This document shows positions 22,931-31,081 of a stretch of DNA of 35,205 nt, piece after piece. How positions within the stretch are numbered: position 1 is the first letter of the stretch; each line of letters starts with the position of its first letter. Where the stretch lies: the NCBI GenBank assembly GCA_025774935.1, contig JALGZK010000021.1, positions 1-35,205 of the forward strand, written 5' to 3'. The notes beneath the pieces were generated by a model. That model worked only from the letters and a program-made list of their open reading frames with translations, searched no databases and was not told the DNA's origin. The position numbers and the translations under genes were made by a program. The stretch is from a bacterium. Lineage in GTDB: Bacteria > Joyebacterota > Joyebacteria > Joyebacterales > Joyebacteraceae.

Positions 22931-24646
22931 ATGTCCGGCATCTCACGTCACGACGTGCTCATCGCAGGAGGGGGCCTCGCAGGCCTCCGCGCCGCCGTGC
23001 AGGTGCACGATGCCGGCCGCTCGGTCGCGGTGGTCTCGAAGGTCTACCCGATCCGCTCGCACTCGGGCGCCGCGCAGGGCGGTGTCAACGCGTCTCTCGG
23101 GAACCACCCCGATGGCGGTGACGACTCGTGGGAAGGGCACGCGTTCGACACGATAAAGGGCTCCGACTACCTCGCCGACCAGCCCCGAGCCGAGATCCTG
23201 GCGCAGGACGCCCCCGTGCGCGTCCTCGAGATGGAGCACTGGGGCGCGTACTTCAGCAGGTTTCCCGACGGTCGGATCGCGCAGCGGCCCTTCGGCGGGG
23301 CGGGATTCCCGCGCACGTGCTACGCCGCCGACCGCACGGGACATCAGCTCCTGCACACGCTGTGGGAGCAGTGCCTCAAGCGCGGGATCACGTTCCTCGA
23401 CGAGTGGTTCGTAACCAGGATCGTGACGCACGACGGGCGCGCGGGTGGGGTCGTGGCTCTGCACGTGCCGACCGGAGAGCTCAGGGCCTTCGCCGCCGAC
23501 GTCGTCCTCATCGCCGGAGGCGGGTACGGACGTGTCTTCGCGAAGACGACGAACGCGTACATCAACACCGGGAGCCTGACCGCGGCCGCCTACCGCGCGG
23601 GCGCCCGGCTCGAGGACATGGAGTTCATCCAGTTCCACCCGACGACCCTCTACGGAACCAACATCCTCATGACCGAGGGCGTGCGGGGCGAGGGCGGGTA
23701 CCTCGTCAACGCCGAGGGCAAACGGTTCATGGACAGGTACGCACCCTCGGTCCTCGAGCTGGCACCGCGCGACATCGTGGCGCGCGCGATCCAGACCGAG
23801 GTCGACGAGGGGCGGGGGTTCGAAGGTGGGTACGTCCAACTCGACATCCGCCACCTCGGCGGCGACGTGATCAAGGAGAAGCTCCCCGGCATCCGGCAGA
23901 TCGCGATGGACTTCGCGGGCGTCGACCCGATCGAGGAGCCGATCCCCGTCCAACCCGGCCAGCACTACTCGATGGGCGGAGTCTCGTGCGACGAGAACGG
24001 GGAGACCGACGTGCCCGGTCTCCTGGCGGCGGGCGAGTGCTCCTGCGTGAGCGTCCACGGCGCGAACCGTCTCGGCGGGAACTCGCTCCTCGAGACCCTC
24101 GTGTTCGGGAAGCGCGCCGGTGACCGGGCGGCCGAGATCGCTGGAGCGGGCGGCGCACCCGATGCATCGCCTGCTGATGCTCTCGCCGATGCCCTCGCCG
24201 AGGAGCGCGGCGCGGTCGAGGCGCTCCGGAAGAGGACCGACGGCGAGCGGCAGATCGAGATCCGTCGGGACATGCAGCGGACGATGACCGAGAAGGTCGG
24301 TCTCTTCCGGGACGGAGCGAGGTGCGTGGACGCGGTGCGGGAGATCGCGAGACTGAGAACGCGGTACCGGAGGGTCGCGCTCGGGAGCGGGCACGCCGCC
24401 TTCAACTACGATCTCATCGACACGCTCGAGCTCAGGGGCATGCTCGAGCTCGCCGAGATCACGGCCCTGGGAGCCCTCGTGAGACAGGAGAGCCGGGGCT
24501 CGCACTGGCGGACCGACCACCCGAAGCGCGACGACACGAACTGGCTCAAGCACACGATGGCGACGCGCGGGAAGGGCGGGCAGCCGGTTATCGACTACGA
24601 GGACGTGGTAATGGCCGGGTACGAGCCGACGGAGAGGACGTACTGA
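22931..24646 (+). CDS. Succinate dehydrogenase / fumarate reductase flavoprotein subunit
   Basis: A 571-residue FAD subunit that interconverts fumarate and succinate. It has an N-terminal Rossmann motif GGGLAGLRAA, the segment SHSGAAQGGVNA with the His that carries covalent FAD (about residue 44), the catalytic-region motifs HPTTLYG and TEGVRGEGGYLVN, and the FAD-domain end motif HGANRLGGNSLLE. The C-terminal helical domain is complete. GGGAGAAGGGG precedes the ATG. The stop overlaps the Fe-S subunit start (TGATG). Sequence alone does not tell the direction of catalysis; the anaerobic setting favours fumarate reduction. Confidence 0.93.
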   Translation: MSGISRHDVLIAGGGLAGLRAAVQVHDAGRSVAVVSKVYPIRSHSGAAQGGVNASLGNHPDGGDDSWEGHAFDTIKGSDYLADQPRAEILAQDAPVRVLEMEHWGAYFSRFPDGRIAQRPFGGAGFPRTCYAADRTGHQLLHTLWEQCLKRGITFLDEWFVTRIVTHDGRAGGVVALHVPTGELRAFAADVVLIAGGGYGRVFAKTTNAYINTGSLTAAAYRAGARLEDMEFIQFHPTTLYGTNILMTEGVRGEGGYLVNAEGKRFMDRYAPSVLELAPRDIVARAIQTEVDEGRGFEGGYVQLDIRHLGGDVIKEKLPGIRQIAMDFAGVDPIEEPIPVQPGQHYSMGGVSCDENGETDVPGLLAAGECSCVSVHGANRLGGNSLLETLVFGKRAGDRAAEIAGAGGAPDASPADALADALAEERGAVEALRKRTDGERQIEIRRDMQRTMTEKVGLFRDGARCVDAVREIARLRTRYRRVALGSGHAAFNYDLIDTLELRGMLELAEITALGALVRQESRGSHWRTDHPKRDDTNWLKHTMATRGKGGQPVIDYEDVVMAGYEPTERTY

Positions 24647-25353
24647 TGCCGGCGAAGCGCTTCAATGTGAGCGTCCGGCGGCACGATCCCACATCGGGCG
24701 AATCCCCGTGGTTCCAGGACTACGAGGTCGAGGTCGCGGAGGGCGTGACGGTCCTCGAGACGCTCCTCCGGATCCAGGCGGAACAGGACGGGACTCTCGC
24801 GTTCCGCTACTCGTGCCGCGGAGCGGTCTGCGGCTCGTGCGCGATGGTGGTGAACGGGGAGGTGTCGCTCGCCTGCCGGACGCAGGTGCACGGCCTCGGC
24901 AACGACCGGATCACGGTCGAGCCGCTTCCGAATCTCGAGGTCGTTCGCGACCTCGTCGTCGACATGGACTTCTTCCTCGAGAAGAACCTCGACATCCGTC
25001 CGTGGTTCGATCCCGCGGATCCCGATCCTCCACACGAGAGGCTCGTCGATCCCTCCGACTGGACCGAGGCCGAGCCCTATACGAACTGCATCCTCTGCGC
25101 CAGCTGCCACGCCGTGTGCCCCGTCACCGCCCGCGATCCTTCGTACCTCGGACCGGCCGCGCTCGCGAAGCACCACCGCTTCCTCGCGGACGCCCGTGAC
25201 GGCGCGGCAGAGAAGCGGCTTGCGCTCGTCGACGACGATGCTGGCGTCTGGGGCTGCGACGTCGTCTGGAACTGCTCGAAGATCTGCCCGAAGGGGGTGC
25301 GGCCCACGCAGGGCATCCTCGCTTCGCGCGAGCGGCTGAAGCCGAAGAGCTGA
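24646..25353 (+). CDS. Succinate dehydrogenase / fumarate reductase iron-sulfur subunit
   Basis: A 235-residue three-cluster subunit. The plant-ferredoxin-like N-terminal domain has the [2Fe-2S] motif CRGAVCGSCAM with a later Cys. The C-terminal domain has CILCASCHAVCP for [4Fe-4S], and the cysteines for the [3Fe-4S] and remaining ligands in CDVVWNCSKICPKGV. It begins within the stop of the flavoprotein gene. No membrane-anchor subunit (SdhC/D or FrdC/D) follows: the next gene, 38 nt downstream, is fumarase. The anchor is either elsewhere or replaced by another electron partner. Confidence 0.92.
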   Translation: MPAKRFNVSVRRHDPTSGESPWFQDYEVEVAEGVTVLETLLRIQAEQDGTLAFRYSCRGAVCGSCAMVVNGEVSLACRTQVHGLGNDRITVEPLPNLEVVRDLVVDMDFFLEKNLDIRPWFDPADPDPPHERLVDPSDWTEAEPYTNCILCASCHAVCPVTARDPSYLGPAALAKHHRFLADARDGAAEKRLALVDDDAGVWGCDVVWNCSKICPKGVRPTQGILASRERLKPKS

Positions 25354-25391
25354 CGGGCGCGCCCGGCGGGCGCCGAGACCAGGACGGGACC

Positions 25392-26795
25392 ATGAGAACC
25401 GAGAGAGACTTTATGGGCGCGGTGGAGATCCCAGATGGAGCGCTCTGGGGCGCGCAGACACAGCGGGCCATCACGAACTTCCCGATCTCGGGGCTTACGT
25501 TCGGGCGTCGGTTCATCGAGGCGCTCGGCCTGGTGAAGCGCGCGTGCGCGCAGGCGAACGTCGAGCTCGGGATGCTCGACGGGGAAGTGGGCGACGCGAT
25601 AGTCCGCGCGTGCGAGGAGGTCATCGCCGGCTCGTTGGACGACCAGTTCCCGGTCGACGTCTTCCAGACGGGCTCCGGCACGTCGACGAACATGAACGCG
25701 AACGAGGTCATCGCGAATCGGGCGATCCAGCTCCTCGGAGGCGAGGTCGGTTCGCGCTCTCCCGTTCACCCGAACGACCACGTGAACCGCGGGCAGTCGA
25801 GTAACGACGTCATCCCGACTGCGGTCCACGTCGCGGCGGTGACGGCGATCCGCGACGACCTCGTGCCGGCGCTCTGGCACCTCAGGGACGCGCTCTCGGC
25901 GAAGGCGGTCGCGTTCGACGGCGTCGTCAAGATCGGGAGGACCCATCTTCAGGATGCCACGCCCGTGCGGCTCGGGCAGGAGTTCGGGGGGTACGCGTCC
26001 CAAGTGGAGAAGGGCATCGAGCGGGCGGAGCGTGCGGCCGCCGCCCTCCGTGAGCTTCCGCTGGGAGGCACGGCCGTCGGCACCGGTGTGAACGCTCCAC
26101 GGGGGTTCGCCGTGAAGGCCATCGCCCGCCTCAACGAGGCGCACGGGACCGACTTCGTGGAAGCCGCGGACCACTTCGAGGCGAACGCCTCGCGCGACGG
26201 GATCGTCGAGGCGTCGGGGCTCCTCCGCACCGTCGCGGTCGGACTCTCGAAGGTCGCGGACGACGTCAGGTGGCTCGGGTCGGGGCCGCGGAGCGGGCTC
26301 GGCGAGCTCAGACTCCCCGCCGTCCAGCCGGGGTCCTCGATCATGCCGGGCAAGGTCAACCCGGTCATGGCCGAGGCACTCATCATGGTGGCGGCCCAGG
26401 TCCGCGGGCACGACGCGACGATCGCGATGGCGGGAGCGGGCGGGCACTTCGAACTCAACACGATGGTACCCGTCATGGCGTACGACCTCCTGAGCTCGAT
26501 CGCGTGGCTCTCGGGGGCCGTGAGGGCGTTCACGGACCGCTGCATCGCCGGGCTCGAGGTCGACGAGGACTGTTGCCGCCGGGAGGTGGAGGAGAGCCTC
26601 GCCCTCGCGACGGCGCTCGCGCCGGCGATCGGCTACGACCGCGCGGCGGAGATCAGCGAGGAAGCGTACCGCTCGGGGAGGACGGTGCGCGAGGTCGCCC
26701 TCGAGCGGGAGGTCCTCCCGGCTGCTGAGCTCGACCGCGCGCTCGACGCGAGACGGATGACGGAGCCCGAGGAGGAAGAGCAGGACGAGAACTGA
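25392..26795 (+). CDS. fumC: Class II fumarate hydratase
   Basis: A 467-residue enzyme for the reversible hydration of fumarate to malate, working next to the succinate/fumarate oxidoreductase. The fumarase/aspartase superfamily signature GSSIMPGKVNP is at about residue 315. Other family motifs are the fumarate-binding QTGSGTSTNMNANEV, NDHVNRGQSSND and KIGRTHLQDATP. TSTNMNANEV with SSNDVIPTA favours fumarase over aspartate ammonia-lyase. A Glu-rich tail (EEEEQDEN) is an addition to the usual C-terminus. The oxygen-stable class II enzyme lacks an Fe-S cluster. It closes the operon begun by the rubredoxin-fusion gene. Confidence 0.92.
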   Translation: MRTERDFMGAVEIPDGALWGAQTQRAITNFPISGLTFGRRFIEALGLVKRACAQANVELGMLDGEVGDAIVRACEEVIAGSLDDQFPVDVFQTGSGTSTNMNANEVIANRAIQLLGGEVGSRSPVHPNDHVNRGQSSNDVIPTAVHVAAVTAIRDDLVPALWHLRDALSAKAVAFDGVVKIGRTHLQDATPVRLGQEFGGYASQVEKGIERAERAAAALRELPLGGTAVGTGVNAPRGFAVKAIARLNEAHGTDFVEAADHFEANASRDGIVEASGLLRTVAVGLSKVADDVRWLGSGPRSGLGELRLPAVQPGSSIMPGKVNPVMAEALIMVAAQVRGHDATIAMAGAGGHFELNTMVPVMAYDLLSSIAWLSGAVRAFTDRCIAGLEVDEDCCRREVEESLALATALAPAIGYDRAAEISEEAYRSGRTVREVALEREVLPAAELDRALDARRMTEPEEEEQDEN

Positions 26796-26956
26796 GGGCC
26801 GAGTCAGGAACGGTCCAGCCGGTCCACCCGCCCCGGCCTCGCCGACCTCGTTCCGCCGAACCACTCTCACGTAGAGCCCGTCAGGGGCAATTCGAGAGGG
26901 TTTTGGGGCAGGCGGACTGCCGAGGTCCATGAAACCGTTCCGGGAGACCCCGTGTC

Positions 26957-26989
26957 CAAGGGGTGGATGCCGATGGCGTCCACCCCTTG
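26957..26989 (+). terminator. Strong hairpin after fumC
   Basis: An 11-bp perfect stem, CAAGGGGTGGA (26957-26967) with TCCACCCCTTG (26979-26989), continues through a T-G pair and GCC/GGC to a GAT loop, followed by TTCG. It is the strongest fold in the region and the likely end of the 21138-26795 operon, although it lies about 160 nt beyond the stop codon. Confidence 0.6.
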
Positions 26990-27178
26990 TTCGTGGGGGG
27001 CCGGCCGGATCGACGGGGCGGATTCCGGCGGGGGCGCGTGAATAAACCCGCGGGCACTGTCGTCAACCCCGTGGGCGCGAGTTCCGGCCCTTTCCCTGAG
27101 ACAGAACAACAGACACGCGAGGTGTTGTAGCGGGAACGCCCATCATTGCCTGAGTCGGGAATGCGGCACCCGCCCGAA

Positions 27179-27208
27179 GAGAGCCGCCAGCGCGAGCCGG
27201 CGGCTCTC
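27179..27208 (+). terminator. Second terminator-like hairpin before the purine hydroxylase genes
   Basis: A perfect 10-bp stem, GAGAGCCGCC (27179-27188) with GGCGGCTCTC (27199-27208), has a 10-nt loop and is followed by CTCACGTTC. It could be a second terminator or a leader structure. Confidence 0.45.
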
Positions 27209-27229
27209 CTCACGTTCGGCTCTTCCCGC

Positions 27230-27258
27230 TTGAACGCCCCCGCGCACTCCTGTACCCT
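27230..27258 (+). promoter_or_regulatory. Weak promoter candidate for the molybdenum hydroxylase operon
   Basis: TTGAAC (27230-27235) and TACCCT (27253-27258) have a 17-bp spacer, just after the last hairpin and about 70 nt before the first start codon. The match is only moderate (4 of 6 and 3 of 6). Confidence 0.25.
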
Positions 27259-27326
27259 GCGGTGCGAGGCGCCACCGCGATGCGTGGCGCGACTGCCGAC
27301 GGAGCCGTTCCTTCACCCCGATTCCC

Positions 27327-28223
27327 ATGAGTCTCGAGCACCCACCCATGCTGGATCTTTCGGCCCTCCTTCGCCCGACGAGTCCCGAAGAAGCCATCAG
27401 GCTCTTCGCCGAGACCCCGGGGAACGGGCTGTACGTGTCCGGGGGAACGGTGATCGTGCCGTCGGGCTCCCCGAACCTCGACTTCCTTGTCGACCTGTCG
27501 GCTGCGGGGCTCGACTACGTCAGGCCCCTGGCGGACAACGCGAGCACGGGGACGGCGGGAGAAGGCCCGGGCCTCGCCCTGGGAGCGGGGACGTGTATCT
27601 GCGACCTCGCCCGCTCGCAGCAGGTGGCCGACCTCGCCGGGGGAGTCCTCCACGAAGCGGCCGCCGCCGTCGCCAACCACACCGTCCGGAACCGAGCGAC
27701 CCTCGGCGGCAACGTCGTCGCGTCGCACTACCCGACCGATCTCCCACCGGCGCTCCTCGTTCTCGAAGCGAGCATCCTCGCGATGAACCTCGACGGGAAG
27801 CGCGAGATCGACCTCGAGACGTTCTACACCGACCGCCGCACCCAGCACAAGAAGGGCGACCTCATCGTCGAGGTGCGTGTTCCGGGCGCGAGCCGGAATC
27901 TCACCGCGGCGTTCGAGAAGCTCGGGAGGCTCAAGCTCGACATCGCCACCGTGAACGCGGCCGCCGCGGTTCGAGTGGAGGGCGGAGGGGTCGTGCACGC
28001 GCGGGCCGCGGTGAGCGGGACGGGCCGCCCGCCTGCGAGGTTGCACGACGTGGAGACGTTCCTCATCGGCCAGAAGGCCGACCGGGAGACCTTCGAGGAA
28101 GCGGGACGGATCGCCTCGGAATCGGTCGACCCGCGGTCGAACCACAGGGCGAGTGGCGAGTACAGAAAGAAGATGATCGGGGTCCTCGTGCGACGGGCCC
28201 TCGAGCGGGCAGCGGAGAAGTGA
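27327..28223 (+). CDS. Molybdenum hydroxylase (xanthine dehydrogenase family) FAD-binding subunit
   Basis: A 298-residue flavoprotein that passes electrons from the Fe-S clusters of a molybdenum hydroxylase to an acceptor. The FAD-binding PCMH-type domain shows LYVSGGTVIVPSG near the N-terminus and the family's NHTVRNRATLGGNVV around residue 125. A C-terminal CO-dehydrogenase-flavoprotein-like domain follows, with FEKLGRLKLDIATVNAAAAV. No good ribosome site precedes the ATG at 27327; a second Met at codon 8 is an alternative. The stop overlaps the next start (TGATG). Gene order FAD, then fused FeS-Mo, then 8-oxoguanine deaminase suggests purine oxidation. Confidence 0.88.
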   Translation: MSLEHPPMLDLSALLRPTSPEEAIRLFAETPGNGLYVSGGTVIVPSGSPNLDFLVDLSAAGLDYVRPLADNASTGTAGEGPGLALGAGTCICDLARSQQVADLAGGVLHEAAAAVANHTVRNRATLGGNVVASHYPTDLPPALLVLEASILAMNLDGKREIDLETFYTDRRTQHKKGDLIVEVRVPGASRNLTAAFEKLGRLKLDIATVNAAAAVRVEGGGVVHARAAVSGTGRPPARLHDVETFLIGQKADRETFEEAGRIASESVDPRSNHRASGEYRKKMIGVLVRRALERAAEK

Positions 28224-31081
28224 TGACCTTGCGATTCGTCGTGAACGGGAAGGACGTCGCGGTCGAGGTAGAGCCCTCTGAGGTTCTCCTCGACTCGCTC
28301 CGGCGGCTCGGGTACCGCGGCGTCAAGTCCGGTTGCCGGACGGGAAGCTGTGGGACGTGCACCGTCCTCCTCGACGGGCGGCCGGTACCTTCCTGCACCG
28401 TGCTGGCCGCGCAGGCGGACGGGCGCGAGGTCACGACGATCGAGGGTCTCGGCGACACGGACAACCCGCACCCGCTCCAGTCTGGGTTCCTCAGGCAAGG
28501 CGCCGCGCAGTGCGCCTACTGCATGCAGGGGATGATCCTCTCCGCGAAGGCGCTCCTCGACACGCATCCCCACCCGACCGACGAGGAGATCCGCGAGGGC
28601 ATCTCCGGGAATCTTTGCCGATGCACCGGGTACGTGAAGGCGATCGAGGCGGTCGCGGAGCTGGGGGGCACGCGACTCCACCTGGACTCCAGCAACCGCC
28701 ACCCGCACCGGAATCCGGGTCCTTATGCCACCGTCGGCGATCCTGTCGAGAAGACCGAGGGAATCGGCCTCGTCTCCGGCAGAGCGAAGTACACCGACGA
28801 CTTCGCGTTCGAGGGTCTCCTCCAGGGGCGCATCAAGCGGAGCCCACACGCCCACGCACGGATCGTCTCGATTGACGCCTCGAAGGCGCGCGCCCTCGAG
28901 GGCGTGCACGCCGTCCTCACCTGTGAGGACGTCCCGCGGGTACCGCACTCCACGGCCGGCCAGAACTGCCCCGAGCCCTCTCCGTACGACTCGGTGATGC
29001 TCGACCGGAAGGTCCGGTTCGTGGGGGACAGGGTCGCTGCGGTCGCTGCCGACACGCCGATCCTCGCAAAGCGTGCGTGCGACCTCATCGAGGTCGAGTA
29101 CGAGATGATCGAGCCCGTGCTCGACTTCGAGCGCGCGATGGACGAGGGCGCGCCGGTGATTCACGACGAGGACGACGCGACGGGGATCCTCGACGCCTCG
29201 CGCAACATGGCCGCGCACGTAGACGCCGAGGTAGGCGACGTCGAGGAGGGCTTCGCGAAGGCCGAGCATGTCTTCGAGCACACCTATCGCGTGCAGTACG
29301 TTCACGCGAACCCGTCCGAGCCGCACATCGCCGCCACATTCCTCGACGAGAAGAACCGGCTGGTCGTCGTGACAAGCACGCAGGTCCCGTTCCACGTCCG
29401 GCGCATCGTCTCCCGCGTGAACGAGATCCCCCTCCACGACGTGCGCGTCGTGAAGCCGAGGATAGGGGGCGGGTTCGGGGTCAAGCAGGAGGTCATCGTC
29501 GAGGACATCTGCGCCGCCCTGACGCTCGCGACGCGGCGGCCCGTCAAGCTCAGCCTCGACAGGAGCGAGGAGCTGGTCTCGTCTCGGACGAGGCACCCAC
29601 AGATCCTCAAGCTCAGGACCGGCGTCGCCGCGGACGGGACGATCCTCGCGCGCGAGATGCGCGTCCTCACGAACACCGGCGCGTACGGAAGCCACGGTCT
29701 CACCGTCCCGTCGAACACCGGTTCGAAGTCCCTGCCGCTCTACCGATCCCCCGCGATCGCGTTCTCGAACGACACCGTCTACACGAACCTCCCGGTAGGC
29801 GGCGCCTGCCGCGGGTACGGCGCGCCGCAGGGCTACTTCGCCATGGAGTCGCACAGCGACGAGATCGCTCACGCCCTCGGGATGGACCCGGCCGAGTTCC
29901 GCCTCATGAACGCGATTCGCGAGGGCGACGAAGATCCGATCGCGGAGAAGCTCGGAGAAGGCAAGGAGGGCTTCCGACGCGTCATCCAGACGAACGGTCT
30001 GCCCGAGTGCTGGGAACGAGTGAGCGAAGCCGCCGATTGGGAAGGGTGGCGGTCGAAGCTCGAACCGGGCCAGTTCGGGACGCCCGGAAGCTTCCGACAC
30101 TCACGCGTTGGGAAGGGCATCACGTTCGCCATGCACGGAAGCGGCATCCCCGGCGACGACATGGGGGCCGCGACCATCAAGGCGAACGAGGACGGTTCAT
30201 TCAACCTGCTCGTGGGTGCGACCGACCTCGGCACGGGCAGCGACACGATCCTGGCACAGATCGCGTCCGAGGTTCTCGGCGTCACGCCAGAGAAGGTCGT
30301 CGTCTACTCGTCCGACACCGACCGGACACCGTTCGATGTCGGGGCATACGCGTCGAGCACGACGTACGTGAGCGGCGGGGCCGTCGTGAAGGCCGCGGAG
30401 ATGGTACGCGACCGCCTCCTCGTCCACGCGGCGGCGCTCCTCGCTGAGGGACCGCAGGGCCTCACCTGTGCCGACGGGAAGGTGACCGCGCCCTCGGGCA
30501 AGAGCGTCTCGCTCGCCGACGTCGCGAACGCGGCGATGTACGGCGAAGACAAAGAGCAGATCTCGTTCACTGCGTCGAACGTGACGTACGACTGCCCGCC
30601 ACCCTTCGCCGCCGCGTGCTGCACGGTCGAGGTCGACACCGAGACCGGCAGGGTCGACGTCACCGACTTCGTGTGCGCGGTCGATCTCGGGTTTCCGATC
30701 AACCCGGCTCTCGCAGAGGGACAGATCGAGGGCGGCGTCCTGATGGGTCTCGGATACGCGCTCTCCGAGGAGATGCTCTTCGACGGGAAGGGCCGGATGC
30801 TGAACGACAACCTCCGGGACTACCGCGTCTTCTCGTCGGTCGACGCGCCGCCGATCCGGGCGATCCTGGTCAGAACCGACGAGCCAACCGGGCCGTTCGG
30901 GGCCAAGAGCGTGTCGGAGATCCCCGTGGACGTCGTTGCCCCCGCGGTCGCGAACGCGATCTACGCCGCGACAGGCGTGCGCCTCCGGGACCTTCCGTTC
31001 ACACCGGAGAAGGTGCTCGCCGGGATCGAGGCGCTCGCCGCTGCCGGAGGAGAGGGCGTGGGCGCGGGGGGCCGACGATGA
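28223..31081 (+). CDS. Molybdenum hydroxylase with fused [2Fe-2S] and molybdopterin domains (xanthine dehydrogenase-like)
   Basis: A 952-residue catalytic subunit. Residues 1 to about 155 are the double [2Fe-2S] domain: Cys38, 43, 46 and 58 in CRTGSCGTC..C, then CAYCMQGM...CRCTGY. From about residue 165 the molybdopterin domain begins (GDPVEKTEGIGLVSGRAKYTDD). It has GGGFGVKQE, GGACRGYGAPQGYFAMES and, near residue 900, GPFGAKSVSE with the catalytic Glu. XDH-family enzymes hydroxylate purines or other heterocycles. FeS and Mo domains on one chain with a separate FAD chain is an uncommon but known layout. In selenium-dependent members the selenium is a labile cofactor, not Sec, so sequence cannot settle whether this one uses it. 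It overlaps the deaminase by 4 nt. Confidence 0.9.
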   Translation: MTLRFVVNGKDVAVEVEPSEVLLDSLRRLGYRGVKSGCRTGSCGTCTVLLDGRPVPSCTVLAAQADGREVTTIEGLGDTDNPHPLQSGFLRQGAAQCAYCMQGMILSAKALLDTHPHPTDEEIREGISGNLCRCTGYVKAIEAVAELGGTRLHLDSSNRHPHRNPGPYATVGDPVEKTEGIGLVSGRAKYTDDFAFEGLLQGRIKRSPHAHARIVSIDASKARALEGVHAVLTCEDVPRVPHSTAGQNCPEPSPYDSVMLDRKVRFVGDRVAAVAADTPILAKRACDLIEVEYEMIEPVLDFERAMDEGAPVIHDEDDATGILDASRNMAAHVDAEVGDVEEGFAKAEHVFEHTYRVQYVHANPSEPHIAATFLDEKNRLVVVTSTQVPFHVRRIVSRVNEIPLHDVRVVKPRIGGGFGVKQEVIVEDICAALTLATRRPVKLSLDRSEELVSSRTRHPQILKLRTGVAADGTILAREMRVLTNTGAYGSHGLTVPSNTGSKSLPLYRSPAIAFSNDTVYTNLPVGGACRGYGAPQGYFAMESHSDEIAHALGMDPAEFRLMNAIREGDEDPIAEKLGEGKEGFRRVIQTNGLPECWERVSEAADWEGWRSKLEPGQFGTPGSFRHSRVGKGITFAMHGSGIPGDDMGAATIKANEDGSFNLLVGATDLGTGSDTILAQIASEVLGVTPEKVVVYSSDTDRTPFDVGAYASSTTYVSGGAVVKAAEMVRDRLLVHAAALLAEGPQGLTCADGKVTAPSGKSVSLADVANAAMYGEDKEQISFTASNVTYDCPPPFAAACCTVEVDTETGRVDVTDFVCAVDLGFPINPALAEGQIEGGVLMGLGYALSEEMLFDGKGRMLNDNLRDYRVFSSVDAPPIRAILVRTDEPTGPFGAKSVSEIPVDVVAPAVANAIYAATGVRLRDLPFTPEKVLAGIEALAAAGGEGVGAGGRR

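Larger units (their letters stand above)
26796..27326 (+). other. 531-nt gene-free region with strong hairpins
   Basis: No convincing coding frame or known RNA is seen here on either strand. It holds two terminator-like hairpins (26957-26989 and 27179-27208), a weak promoter candidate (27230-27258), and a leader inverted repeat GCGCCAC/GTGGCGC (27269-27290) just before the molybdenum hydroxylase genes. I could not match it to a known riboswitch class. Confidence 0.5.
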
